Shown here: one piece after another, positions 49,930 to 61,584 of the stretch
Layout: the number at the start of each line of letters is the position of its first letter
Position numbering within the stretch: the first letter of the stretch is position 1
Source: Ceriagrion tenellum
Taxonomy: Eukaryota > Arthropoda > Insecta > Odonata > Coenagrionidae
Length of the DNA stretch: 64,000 nucleotides
Assembly (NCBI GenBank): GCA_963169105.1
Contig: OY720636.1
Span: 137,817,747-137,881,746, forward strand
Direction: 5' to 3'
The notes under the pieces: generated by a model
Database searches by the model: none
What the model saw: only the letters and a program-made list of their open reading frames with translations
Told to the model about the DNA's origin: nothing
Program-made: the position numbers and the translations under genes

Positions 49930-50715
49930 GTAGTTTTTGATAAGGAGAATGGGGAGAATAACTGTATGATGAGGGCGAATGGTGAAGTAATTGAACAGGT
50001 GGATGATTTTGTGTACTTAGGTAAGATGTATGCGAAAGATGGAAGAATAGATGAGGAGATAAAGAGATGTGCGAATGCTGGAAGGAAAGTGGTAGGTTGT
50101 GTGTGGAGCATATCAAGGAATGGGTGCTTGTCTAAGGAAGCGAAAATTGCCGTGAAAAAAAAGTGTACTTCTTCCCACTTTACTATATGGTAGTAAAACA
50201 TGGGTATGGCAGGATAGACATAAGAGTAGACTAAACGCTGTGGGTATGAGTTATCTGAGTAGTATTTGCGGAAAAAGTAGGATGGATAGGGTCAGGAATA
50301 CTGGGTCATGAATGAATGTGGGTTGAATGCTCCAGTAATGGACGTGTATGAAAGGAGTGTGCTTCGTTGGTTTGGCCATGTTGAGAGAATGGATGACAGT
50401 CGAATAACGAAACAGATATATGAGAGTAGAATGAATGGTGTGAGAGGTAGAGGTAGGCCGAGAAAGTTTTGGATGAGGAAATTCTTCGGAGGAGAAATAT
50501 TGGGAGTCTTAAAAACAGGAGGGCGTGTATGAAACAGTGTATGGGGGTAAATGAGGCAAAAGAGGTTTGCAAGGATAGGTCAGTATGGAAGAAATTATTG
50601 AAGCAGTGTACTAATGTATTGAATTGTGTACAATTATGTATTAATGAGTGAAACATTTTGACTGTCCCTACCCCGAAAGGGAACAGCGTGATGCGTATGC
50701 ATGTATGTAAAATTG
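49930..50715 (+). pseudogene. LINE 3' part, family A
   Basis: Reading on + there is ANGEVIEQVDDFVYLGKMYA followed by KDGRIDEEIKRCANAGRKV (49975-50100), then a degraded ETWVWQ region. MNECGLNAPVMDVYERSVLR and WFGHVERMDDSRITKQIYES follow, then GVRGRGRPRKFW (50308-50480). These are the thumb and C-terminal regions of an insect LINE. The element closes with a conserved 3' untranslated stretch, CCTACCCCGAAAGGGAACAG, and a GTATGCATGTATGTA tail near 50690-50710. Stops interrupt the frame. Confidence 0.88.
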
Positions 50716-51330
50716 TGCAAAAATTGTAAAATTCGTGTTATTTCATGTAAAAATGAGGAATTTAATCTTTTTTGGCTTTTATAATATTTGCCAAATATAT
50801 TCATATGAGCCTCGGATTCAACAATAGTGCTGGTCAGTAAGGGGACGATTCACCAAAAACGCGTCATATTGAGAAAATTTACGAATTTTTTTCAAAAATT
50901 TAACAAGTTCGAAAGGAAAACGAAATGAGCATGAAAAATAATTGTATATAATGTATTTACTTTTGTTGCGATTTTGTTTGGTCAAAATTTGTAATTTATT
51001 TAAGCAAAAGAAAAAAAGACTGCAAGCAATTAAAATGAACTCAACACGTTTATTTCCGAATGAGAATTTTTTGGACGAATAGACGGATGAATTTAGCTAA
51101 TTGTGCAATGATGTACTTCGTAAAAATAGCCTTAGGAAGAAACCCACCTGGACTCGTAATCCTGCCACGGACCTGCGGATTTGCTGGAAAAGTTTTCAGA
51201 CCGCTTAGATTCCTAGGTTTCCTAATGCCTGAGGAATGTGATGATTTTATCGAACTAGAAGTTCTAGCCTCAACGGTCGATCAACAACTGCTGTCATAAG
51301 GGAATATGGGCTTCCAAGAAGCCATCGAGG
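50716..51330. other. No gene seen
   Basis: AT-rich with short A-rich runs near 51005. The open frame at 51060-51299 is unrecognised. Confidence 0.5.
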
Positions 51331-51445
51331 GTCCTCTTATTAGTACTTTAGGAATTAAGTAGCCTAGACTTCTGTACAGGCCTGTGAAATGACCCATCAA
51401 CCCAAAGGTCTGTAGTTTGATTCCTAGACCAGGTGTGTTTTTTCT
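51331..51445 (+). repeat. Possible tRNA-like SINE fragment
   Basis: Contains GGTCTGTAGTTTGATTCCTAGACC (51407-51430), where AGTTTGATTCC is a near-match to a B box and the flanking GGTC-GACC would pair as a T-arm. The A box is unclear. Confidence 0.35.
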
Positions 51446-52346
51446 GAGGTAATTTATAAGCAAGGCTTTCCCAATAAATTCACTGATTCATTGGTAAATT
51501 GCAATTTTTCAGATATCATCAGTTATATTGACATAACCAAACCAACGAGGTACGCTTCATTGTTAATAACATTGACTTAGTATTGACCTATAATTCTTCT
51601 TTAATATCAGGCACATATCTTTCAAATCTACTGCTTGGAGGTTTGGATTAATCATTGTACAATATGATTTTTCTGGAGTATCCTGGAGTCAAATAGAAAA
51701 CGTTTTTCGCCACTAAATTTAATGTCCTTCTAAGAAACTTTTATTGAATAAGACCATGAGTATGAAAGAGTTGATTAAATGTTACAGAAAAATCCCTTCA
51801 TCCAATACGCTTACCGCCTAACTTGAATCTTGCCAGTTCTCCGTATTATAGGCTTGCGATTTAAGTTGTAAGTTCAAATTATTTTGCCATGTGAATGAAT
51901 GTTGTTTTGATGTGAATGAGTTTTGTTTGGTGTTTGAAATAGCCTATGCCATTCGAAAAAATTTAAAACTCAAATAGTTACATTCCACTCATACCAGAGA
52001 ACATGATCAACCCCTAGACGAAATATCCCTGTAATTGTGCTGACATATTTCCGTTTTATTCTTTTGGATTGAATAAAAAGTCTTCATTAAGAGTATTGAG
52101 GCGCATGGTTTTTTTCATGAGTCGATTTAATTTTCGATATTGATAAAAGTAGCCGGATTCTCAAAGTTTGTGACATGAATTTTTCCGCGTAGAATCGCCG
52201 CTCTGCATTTGTCTTGAGCGTAGTTTCTCACCAATCTCCATTTCTGCATCATTCGTTTCCCGTCTGTCTGGGGCACTTCTGTCGCTGCATTATAATTCTA
52301 TCTCTCCGAGTAAAAATCCGTGTGAGCAATTGCAATGGTATGCTGG
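51446..52346. other. No gene seen
   Basis: AT-rich sequence without recognisable features. Confidence 0.5.
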
Positions 52347-52351
52347 CGCCG

Positions 52352-53606
52352 CACAGTGGGCTGAAATCGAAAATAGCTTGCCAAAATTCAAAATCTTGCC
52401 TTCTAAAGTGAAACACTGCAGTAGGTTAGTTTGCATTTGCAACATTCATGCTAAGCAGAATCAAAACTATTTTAGTTTTTGGGTATTTTTTTAGATCTGT
52501 AGAGCCCGTTAAATTTGACGAAAAATTATCAAAATCCTTCGAAGCTGGTTTTTCGCGAAATCTCGTGTATTCTCTTTGCTCGTATGGCCATTTTAGAGCA
52601 AGTGCGGTTATTGTAAAAGTAATAATGTTAAGTAAGCACCTTTTTAAAAGACAATATACGATCGTGTTACATTTAAAATTAATTTTTCTTGATAATTATT
52701 AAACAATTAAAATACCCTATTTGTTGCCTGATTTTCTCATAATGTTAACGAAAACTTTAGGAACAACATATAACGACACTGAGATACTTATGCCACATGA
52801 AGTACAATATCTCTACTACGTTTTAAAAACAAAAAATCTTGCCCCAACTTGCCCCTGCTCCATTATAGGTTAAATGTTTACTGTGAGGCGGGGAAACCGT
52901 TTAACGCCGAAATTAGCGTAATGAATATTCTATTTTGTTGCTGCTAACCTGTACTCAGTTTCTTTCTCCATGATTTGGACCAAGGGCTAGAACGATGTCC
53001 CAAAAGTATTTTCGTACATTAAGAACCTCGGAGAGTGGAGAATAAATCCCTATTACCAAACAAGAATAGAGAGAGTTCTCTAATTTCCCTGGTAAGAACC
53101 TTCGAGGCTCCTGACTGGGCACTTTTGGCACTTTGCAGCTTCTTGAAGTAGGCGTATAAAACAGCAGCATGTTTTCTTGTATTCAATAAAATGTAGATCC
53201 TTCCCTGCAGTGGTCGCTTCGCCCTTCCAAAAAGGCTAGTCACAGAACTTATGAGTGAGCGTGGTCATACCCGGGCCAACCGCGCTAATCCTCCGCGACC
53301 CTGAGACATTCCTCCAGTCAAAAATCGATATCTACTAGTGAATGATAGTTATTTTTACTTGTTTAAAATATTCTACTTTAGGGAAAAGAAATTTTAATTG
53401 ACCGTCCGTGTGATTGCTAGCAAAGTGGATTTCTTGCTTTCCGCCATTTTGTCTTAAAGTGGTCCCTGACTAGATTACGGGCTCAAATCATTGGATTTAA
53501 GTTTGAGATGTAATCAGCATGTTATTATGAAAATTTAATTGCTCTAGTTTTGAAAACATAGGAGATATGAATGTTGGCCAGCTTTTTTCGATTTCAGCCA
53601 ACTGTG
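52352..53606. mobile_element. Non-autonomous Transib-like element
   Basis: 1,255 bp flanked by the 5-bp direct repeat CGCCG (52347-52351 and 53607-53611). The ends match over about 38 bp as inverted repeats: left CACAGTGGGCTGAAATCG..., right (reversed) CACAGTTGGCTGAAATCG..., with few mismatches. Transib transposons are known for 5-bp GC-rich target duplications of CGNCG type and ends starting with a CACWRTG heptamer resembling V(D)J recombination signals. The left end is an exact CACAGTG. No transposase motif is readable inside; open frames at 52448-52702 (+) and 52955-53243 (-) are unrecognised. Confidence 0.75.
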
Positions 53607-53611
53607 CGCCG

Positions 53612-54920
53612 TCATTAGATTTTATGTATATTCACTAAGTGATATTACTCTCGGCCGCCTTGATGCACGGCGCACGATGCGGATTTCAAGCAGAGGGAGA
53701 TAAACACCGCTTTGATCTCGGAGACCGCAGCTCGGTCGGATGATAATTAGATGGAGCTTAGGTGTGGATAGAGAGAGCTATGTGTAAAAGGGACCCCGGA
53801 ACCGCGTTTACCTAGTGAAGTTAGCAGTTTCAAGCCCTGAGAGCTCAGTATAATTTTCCTTGCCTTGCACACATTACTAATCCCATTCCGGACTCAACAG
53901 AGAAAACGATCAATGCTCGCACCGACAAATGAGCATCTTATGACGTCAAGAAGGCTGACACCTATGATGGCCATTTCATTTGGTACTAATCAGGCTCATA
54001 TGATAGAACACGCTCGAGTAGGTGTATAATTTATGTAGAAAACTTACTCCACAATGAGCGTACGAAGTAAAACCGGAGATATGTTTTGTAAGCAAACTTC
54101 TATCCATAGTAATTTGTCGAAAGGATCCGGGCTACGGATAGATTTAACGATTCACTCTAAAGTAAGTTGGCCATTTGAAATTGCTTTTCTTGCAAGAGAT
54201 TCAAGTTGTTGTTGGATAACATTAAAGGTAAAATATCAGGTCAGTTACTGAAACTTTAATAGAATTCGCTGTAATGCTCGAAACAGAGGCCTAATGATTG
54301 ACCTTTAATAGCTTTAATGGTTGATTTTGGAAGAGCCAGGTGAACTTTAAAGTCCATAAATATTATTTTTACTGTGTTGAAGTTCCCGTCTGTTTTCTTG
54401 CTTGGAAATTTTTGGATAATAATACTTATTTCGTAGAGAAATCCTAAAGAAATCATGGAGATGTGCAATGGTTATCGAAAGGATATGCTCCAGTAAGGAC
54501 AACGTTATAATTTTCTAATTTCCTGAGCCGCCAAGTAATTTTCATTTAAGAGGCAGACAGTTTCTGAAGAAGCAACGATAAATATTTCTCGAAATGTGCG
54601 TTTTCTCGAGATACATTATTCTGCATATACCATTATTTTTATGGCCATTAAGTGCCTACGGTTTTTATGCAAAGGACATAAATTGTGCTCCAAAAGGCTG
54701 GTGAAAATAGATTTGGCTTTATAATTTTTACGCTGTTTAAATTTCCGTTATACTTATTCAAGATTGTTTTTAACCCGTATCCTTCTGATAAAAAAATCAA
54801 TAAATATGTTAAAGCGGGGACGATTTAAAAAGACTATCTTAGTAATATTTACTAAAATCCATGAAAATATTAAAAAACAATTTATCCTTTGAAATTACAA
54901 ACAAGTAATTTAGCATTTCT
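53612..54920. other. No gene seen; probable 3' flank of the minus-strand gene
   Basis: AT-rich. Open frames at 54054-54251 (+) and 54256-54468 (-) are unrecognised. The part just below 54920 may be the 3' untranslated region of the gene upstream on the - strand, though no obvious AATAAA signal was found close by. Confidence 0.4.
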
Positions 54921-57101
54921 TCAGGAAAAATGGTTGTCAAAACTGAAATTTTGTTCCTCCTCCTCTCTTCTCAGCAAAGAAATCCGTAGAGTATCATCAA
55001 GTACCTGTAAAATAAAGCAAAATCAATGTATTAGAACAATATGAAAATGCGTTTCTCAACGATAATAAATACAGAAAATGACATATATATTTATCTTTCT
55101 CTGCCAAAATAGTCGGGAACCGGAATGAGAGCATTTTTGATAGGTATATTAAAAAACTTAGAGATGGCTGTAGACGCAGAATAAGGTAGATTCGGTTAAG
55201 AATTGAGCGAGAAGATGAAGGTAAATTGCGCCTAAGATCCTAAATACAAGAGAGTTTGAAGATTATTTATATTGAATTGTAGAGCAGAGAACATAAATAG
55301 GTAATGAGTCTAAATGGTTATTCATGACAGTTTCACTTTTCTGAAAGCATCAATGAACTTTTCCGGGGACAAACATACATGGACGGATTATGTAATCCTC
55401 AGATATAATGCAACGATTCGTCATCCTTTCCACTTTATAACTAGGTGTACCACTCAAACCTATTTTCTCTAACTTTTAAGTTTTCAACGAGCACTTACCA
55501 TGAATTTTGACCGTTTAAATGTTATCTTCTTCTTCTTAGAGATATCCATTGCTGCACTGTAATTTTCACTGAAACGGAAAAAATATGATATAATTGCATT
55601 TAATTTAAATTATCCGCTCATATCAGTTAGGTAATTAATTGAAGACGGGTTACAAGGATATCATTAACAGATATTTTCCGAGGTTACAATATTTTTAAAG
55701 CGCTACCTTTGTCTTTATCTGATTCACCATTCTTAATGATTCGAGCCTCTGCATGATATTACTAAATTGTTTTCTGGAACATAAAAAATATTCAATTTTT
55801 CTTTGTTTCATCAATTATAACATTAACCAAGCAATTTATACGTTTAAAATGCATGGAAGGTAATTGCAATTAAAATCAAAGTTGAGAGGTAATCGAAATT
55901 CCAACCATTATTTGCCATGACCAAGACGTTGATTAATTATTAATTAATTTATAGATTACTTCCTTTATTCTATTGTTTTATATGTGTTCAAGTTTTACAT
56001 AGAAAGATATTCCTTTCTAAAAATTGTGCATTTAAAATAGTTAATGGCGTTTAGAAAATAATCAAGAATTACAATATTTTACTCAGGAGTTAATATTTGA
56101 TTAGAGCTGCAGTAATTAGAAGTCTACGGCCATAGTTCCTATTATGATTAGAAAAAAATGTTACTTATAATCCACTATATTCTTAATTCAATAGTAATTT
56201 TATTGAAAGACATTAAAGTGGGGATAATTTTCATTTGTTGAGAGAAGAAACAAATTGTCGTTTCTGACGGGACCAACGTCAGAGTAGGCGCTATGAATCT
56301 TGAAACGAATAAAAATGTGTTCGTTACGATGTCGGATTGAGGTAAATTATTTAATAAAATATTTTAATATCTGCCTTAGAAGAAAGAATTAATGAAAATA
56401 TCTTTAAAAATCCTCGAATATTCTATAGAAGCTTACCTGTTGATTTTCCGGTAGAAAACAGATACACAGTTGGAATAATCCTCTTCTGCCGGTATGGAAA
56501 AAATATGTCTGATACTGGTCATGAATATTGAAAGGGGTCCTAATAATATTTTGATGGACGTCCACAGTCAATGGATCATTTTCCAATAGAATAGACGGAA
56601 AATTTTGGTTAATACAATCGAAAGGAGAATTTAGAAAACTGTCCGTTGCTAGCATCAAAAGCGGAAATGTGCAGTAGGTGATTGGGACTCTTGGGACACG
56701 GGAGCTTTTTGTGGAAGATGCAGGATAAGTGGGTAAAGAAACAGCAAAATTTAGCAGGATCGGGGGAGAGGAAGATGGAAGAGATGATGAAGGGCTATGG
56801 GGTGGAGAAGGTGTGGTGCTTAACAGACTAGGATCGGTGATGTGGCCTGAGGGGACGCTTCGGAGTTCTTCCTTTGCAATTTCTTTTTTGTTATTGTTTT
56901 TGTTTATTCTTTCCTTTTTGTCAATTTTTGGCTGATCGTCCTCCTCCTCTTTTCTGCATCTCACATATGAAACTGAAATGCAAGATCGAATTATTCGTTT
57001 GCTAGGTTATCGGAGACAATTCTTGTAAGTACGACTTTTTCAAAATTAAGCTGAATACATCAATGAAAATAAACAAGTCATTACTCACTGAGACCACCCA
57101 T
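54921..57101 (-). CDS. Candidate spliced host gene, unknown protein of about 210 residues
   Basis: Exon 1 is 57089-57101 (ATG GGT GGT CTC A) with donor GTGAGTAA. Exon 2 is 56437-56972, after acceptor TGCATTTCAG and ending CAG|GTAAGC. The last exon is 54921-55004, after acceptor TTTTACAG, ending in TGA. Phases fit: one base is carried into exon 2, which ends on a codon boundary where the last exon opens. Joined, these total 211 codons. The product starts MGGLIS, a possible N-myristoylation signal (MG---S). A Lys/Asn/Glu-rich part follows, then a Pro/Ser-rich stretch near residues 45-75, a mixed globular-looking region with a final CICFLPENQQ, and a short acidic tail (RREEEE, FSFDNHFS). I recognise no domain. 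An X-box sits 154 bp upstream. Two more possible exons lie inside the last intron. This is a sequence-only model. Confidence 0.55.
55499..55568 (-). other. Possible additional exon of the minus-strand gene
   Basis: 70 bp between acceptor TTTTTTCCGTTTCAG and a strong donor ATG|GTAAGTGC. The open frame gives 23 residues with a KKKK basic cluster and KRSKFM at its end. It ends on a codon boundary that fits the last exon, but its start again needs two preceding bases. Good splice signals argue it is real. Confidence 0.4.
55707..55773 (-). other. Possible additional exon of the minus-strand gene
   Basis: 67 bp between acceptor TTTTATGTTCCAG and donor AAAG|GTAGCG. Only one frame is open, giving 22 residues ending MVNQIKTK and looking helical. 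That frame needs two bases from the preceding exon, whereas exon 2 ends at a codon boundary, so it does not fit a direct splice from exon 2. An unseen exon in between, or a false prediction, would explain this. Confidence 0.35.
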
Positions 57102-57254
57102 TTTTTCGATAGTCAGTATGGGATATTCAGTAATGAATATTTCGGCTCAATATTTTTTCACTGGTGTCGCGTTTTCTTCGTATATATTACTCACAAACGC
57201 TACCACTTCTAGTTTTGTCTGCTCAGCTGCATTAGCTCACAGGAAATGGTTATT

Positions 57255-57268
57255 GTTGCCCTAGCAAC
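57255..57268. promoter_or_regulatory. X-box (RFX binding site)
   Basis: GTTGCCCTAGCAAC fits the RFX-family X-box, two inverted half-sites GTTGCC and AGCAAC around two bases. It lies 154 bp upstream of the ATG of the minus-strand gene. In animals, X-boxes near start codons are a hallmark of genes for cilia and ciliated sensory neurons. The site is near-palindromic, so it could act in either direction. Confidence 0.65.
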
Positions 57269-57299
57269 GATTACCATGTGGTGCTACAGGTGGTTTCCT

Positions 57300-58885
57300 A
57301 TTGTTGTTCTTTGATGCTATTGACTCATACGGCGTATTAAAAATCAGTAATGTATAGAATACTTGAATTGCATACATTTGGTCGTACTGTATATTTATCT
57401 TAATAAAGGGCTTTTTTTAGAACGATCAGCAATGTATTTCTTACCAGACGATAGATGTTTAATTCTAATCAAAGTGCAGCTCTTTTAGGTTTATCTATAT
57501 ATTTTTCGGCATAGAGCATGATTTTGATTTTTTATGCTAAATTGTTTAATGAAGGCAGTATTTTCTCTGTAGCCTAAACATAATTGGAAGAGTAATGGGG
57601 TATTTGGATATCAGACTGAATAGGAAGAAAATATGCCGTGCTGCCCGAATAGTAAAACACTCGTAGAAGAGTCAATCAGATAAAATAATTATTAATTCTC
57701 TGACTGATTACTGAACACATCTATTTTTTAGGGTAATAGCGTAGCATAAAGAATCAGTCCCAAGCTTAACCGTTATTATAATTTCTTATTCAGATGACAT
57801 TTAATCGTTCTTCATTCATATTACTGTGCAAATCTCTTTTTGCGTTTCTAAAACTAATTTTCGTTCCTTCTCTCCATAGATCACACCCTTTTCTCGCGAT
57901 TGCACTACCTTCATCTTTCTTTAGCACCTCAATTATCGTTTAAAATTAGAAATATTGACAGTAAAGACAAAATTGTACTCTAGAAAAATGTGACTGTTAT
58001 TTGACGTTTTAGTGAATGTTTTTACTCATGGCTAATCGATAACATTAATATCTACGTATTTCACAGTGGAAAAATTAACTGAAGTTTTCAATCCAATTGC
58101 TCAAAATACACCTCTCGCATGGTTGACGAAAATTGCAATTTTCCGTTGTATCCCACAAAATATTCAACCTTTTGTCACATATTCCTATGTCAACCTTTCG
58201 TCACATATTCCTATGGTATGAGGCACTGCAATCCTATATCACAATTCATGAACATTATTTCTCAAGAAGGTCATCTTTGAATTTCATCGTATTGGGCACA
58301 TCTGCTCTATAACGATCGCTATTTCAGCCATTCCGAGATAACCAATCATCCGAGTCAAGGAAAAAATAATAATTTACTGGTAGATCTGGAGCCGAAAGTT
58401 GTCAACCAGGGAAACCATCTCCAACTTGCTATTCGAAAACCAAAATGGCTAGGCTAACGCTAGTTTCCCCTCTGGCCCATCCTCTCCCCTCCTTCCCCTC
58501 TTAGTACCCCACTCACCGGCAAGTGCCGCCACTAGTCCTCAGAGAGGTAACGATGTCACACTTTGAAGTCGGTAATTCATGATTTAGGCCAAACGAGCCA
58601 AAAAATTAGAACTTGATGTGAAAACATGAGCGGTGTACTTAACTGACAGATCTCAAGTCACATTTCGCAAAGCAGCTCATAAAAAAAACATATGATTTTA
58701 ATAATATTAATTTTATGTTTTGGCAAAGGATTTAAAGTGGATTTTTTAGCAACTCTAGAAATTTACCTGTTCCCTTGATTTTACTCTTTAAATGATACTA
58801 CGGACTATAAATGTTCTCAAATTTTGACCACATGTTTAAAATATGACTTCTTACTAAGCAACCCTTTCCATCTTGGGATCATCAT
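57300..58885. other. No gene seen; small 26-bp duplication
   Basis: AT-rich. A two-copy tandem repeat at 58165-58216 has the unit CAACCTTT(T/C)GTCACATATTCC plus TATG(T/G). No coding or RNA feature was recognised. Confidence 0.55.
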
Positions 58886-58894
58886 CACATGACC

Positions 58895-59335
58895 TTCTTT
58901 CCCCTTTCCGTCGGTGTGGTACCTAGACTCCTTGCCTACCACACGGGCGGTCAGGGTTCAATTCCCTGCAGAGGTGGATGTTTTTCAGAGGAAACCCGAT
59001 CCCTACTTCAGTGTCATGTGGAGGTCACTTCAAATAGAGTTCTTCGTCTGTCGGATGAGATGTTAAGCCGTGGTTCCCTATACCCCTTTTGTTAAGAACA
59101 GCAACCGACGCCGGGTTTCTATCCATACTTTCCCCCTTACCTATCCCCTATGGCGCAAATGACATTAGCCGTCGGTCGCTTCCCTAAATATCCAATCCAA
59201 TCCTCATTGTCCTTCCCCGAACCCGTAAACTTCCATTACTATGCCCTCCTCTCCCTTGTTTGCCCTTCCCTTGCACCCTCTTACTTCAGTTAATATGAAA
59301 GGTCATTTAAAAAAAGACCTAAATAAGTCTAGTTT
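58895..59335 (+). mobile_element. tRNA-derived SINE
   Basis: The head has an A-box-like TGTGGTACCTAG (about 58915) and a B box GGTTCAATTCC (58955-58965). The body carries GTCGGATGAGATGTTAAGCC followed by GTGGTTCCC (59050-59078), a motif I recognise from widespread invertebrate SINEs. It continues through ACGCCGGG and a Pro/Cys-type pyrimidine-rich part to an A-rich end near 59310. The 68-codon frame across it (58889-59095) is incidental. Element limits are approximate. Confidence 0.7.
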
Positions 59336-61237
59336 ATTTTAATTTTCGTCCGTCGGTTTCAATGAACTTTTTTGATAGAAGATAGGAAACATAGCTATCA
59401 TACTGAAAGAGGACTAAGTTTATTCCTATCAGATATTACCCTGTGGTGATAGTGACCCTTCCGATGATTCGATTCGAAGAATTTTCAGCATCATTCTCCA
59501 TATCTTTTTAAAGGAAAATAGTCAGCATAATTTTAAGCAGTTATATATTTTTCAATGTTAACTAACGGCAATGAAAATATAAAATAAGCAATATAGATGG
59601 TAAATTGGCCGTCAGATTTGGGCAGGTTTAGACTAAACACGTTGTAATTCTATATTTGGAACAGCAAAGTAAGGCAACTAATTCAATTATATGCACCCAG
59701 CCGATTGAGGCCTCAAAAGACATGTTTTTAGCATTTAACTCGTCCATTTGGTATAGTAGGGTCAATGTCGACTACGTCACGCCATTGAAAAACTCTCAAA
59801 AAAAGCCGTCCAATAATGTCACTATCGCACCATTCCTTAATGGGGGTCAGGTAACCTCAGCAGAAAGCCTGCTTCAAAAATGACTATCACTAATGGTAGG
59901 AGAACGTTTAGTTTCTCCGTATTCAATGGAGTTATGTTGGGGGGGGGGGGTGAGGCGACAAAGAGGAAGAATGAATACACCGAGGGTTCGCGTAGGCGAT
60001 TTGTGCAATTATACAATCTCGATTATTCGCCATATTACTTACATTTCCTCTACGTTGAATCTCATTCACACAGAGAAGTGCTCAGATTTTTCATTTATTC
60101 GCCATCGAATCCCTTTGGGTCTACGAAGTGTTTGAAAAGGTCATCGTTACTTCTGTATGATCCAAAGAGCATTAGCTTCATTTTTGATCATTGTATTCCT
60201 AGAAACATAGAAATCCATGCCATTTATTCTACAGCTTCACCTTTCACTCTACACAGACTTGCCCAATAAAATGGTTTCAAGATCACAGCTCTAAGCTTAC
60301 TTGCAATATTATCAGACCTTTAGGCTCCTTTAGTGAAATTGAGAAATAAAAAATTCATACTTCCATCGCAAAGTGGGACATATCGCACATCGAAAAAAGC
60401 TGGACAAAATTAAAAATTTAACACCAGTAAAAGTGGGGTATTACGCCGTAAATTTCTGTACGCTGCTCACGATGATAAGTGGTAAGGTAAGTTATTATAA
60501 ACTGGGAATGAAAACTGTACAAATACAATAAGGTAAAATATTTCTTCAATTAAAAGAAACTAATTATCTATTCACGTATGCAATGTATTGAATGAAAGTG
60601 GAAACATCAGTTGTTACATCTGTGGAGGGAAAATCTCAGATATGAATAATCTGGATGCAACAATGGACGGCAACAAATACGCTTTCGGTATATTCACATA
60701 GCACTATAAGAACATTGATGCATTATATGAAAACTGTGGTAAAAGGCTTGGTAATAAAAATTTTACGTTTCCTGCATGTCTTTTGCTTTAAATGTGAATA
60801 TTGTCCTCATTGAAACGAGTCACATTTTTGGGCGAGGGGCGGTCGCTAATGACGTTAATAAAATTTAGTTTAGGCCTGGGTGTAGAAAATATATCGTACT
60901 GTATTATATCAATCATGGTCTAAAATGATCAAATCCCTGAGTTGCACGAAGATGAAAGAGTTCAAGGTAGTAGAACTACTTCACCAAAAGGGTTTTTTTC
61001 TCGAAATTCTTTCATTCGCTTTCAACTGCCCTTATCTGACACATACCGAAGCTATATCTAAATCTCTCCAGGTGTAACAGCATCCTGATTTCTTTATTCA
61101 TGGATCTCATTAGAAATATTTATGAAAATATTTATCATATATCTGGATGACGAAAAACATTTCCTAAACAATTATGATCTTATCTATGTTTAAGGGAACT
61201 AACCTAAAAATGGTAGGTCGAAGATTTTAATCCAGTC
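59336..61237. other. No gene seen
   Basis: AT-rich, with a 12-G run at 59939-59950. Open frames at 59656-59883 and 59880-60269 (+) have no recognisable domain. Confidence 0.5.
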
Positions 61238-61250
61238 GGGAAAATTTAGT
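61238..61250. repeat. Target-site duplication, left copy
   Basis: GGGAAAATTTAGT, identical to 63357-63369. It abuts the left end of the Penelope-like element. Confidence 0.85.
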
Positions 61251-61302
61251 TGAATAAAAGCTCAAACGATTTCGTACTGTCTACTAGTTTTTATTTCACC
61301 TC

Positions 61303-61345
61303 TTGCTACACGTGTTTCAACTGAACAACAGTCATCCTCAGGCAA
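61303..61345 (-). ncRNA. Hammerhead-ribozyme-like motif, left arm
   Basis: Exact reverse-strand counterpart of the motif at 63219-63261, contained in the inverted pseudo-LTR. Read on -, it gives TTGC, CTGAGGA, a GACTG/CAGTT hairpin, GAAA, ACACGTGT and GCAA. Confidence 0.65.
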
Positions 61346-61584
61346 CACAAATACAACATAAACAGATATGGGCTTATATAGTACGTGAAACACCGTGTTT
61401 ACGTCACACTGTGAAAGGATAGAAGGACAAGTGGGAGAAAATGGAAAAGGGGAGGGGGGGGGGAAGGGTGGTGTGAGGAGAGAGGGTGATTTGTTGGAGG
61501 AGGTAAAGTTATTCAACAATGGAGTCAAAAATCGGAGAATGACAGACAAATTCCTTCTCGTTTAATAAGTTCATTTTCTTTCTT

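Noticed and set aside
56200..56330. Extra exon of the minus-strand gene (frames around TLTLVPSETT)
   Set aside because: There is an acceptor-like tract, but no usable donor gives a phase compatible with the neighbouring exons.
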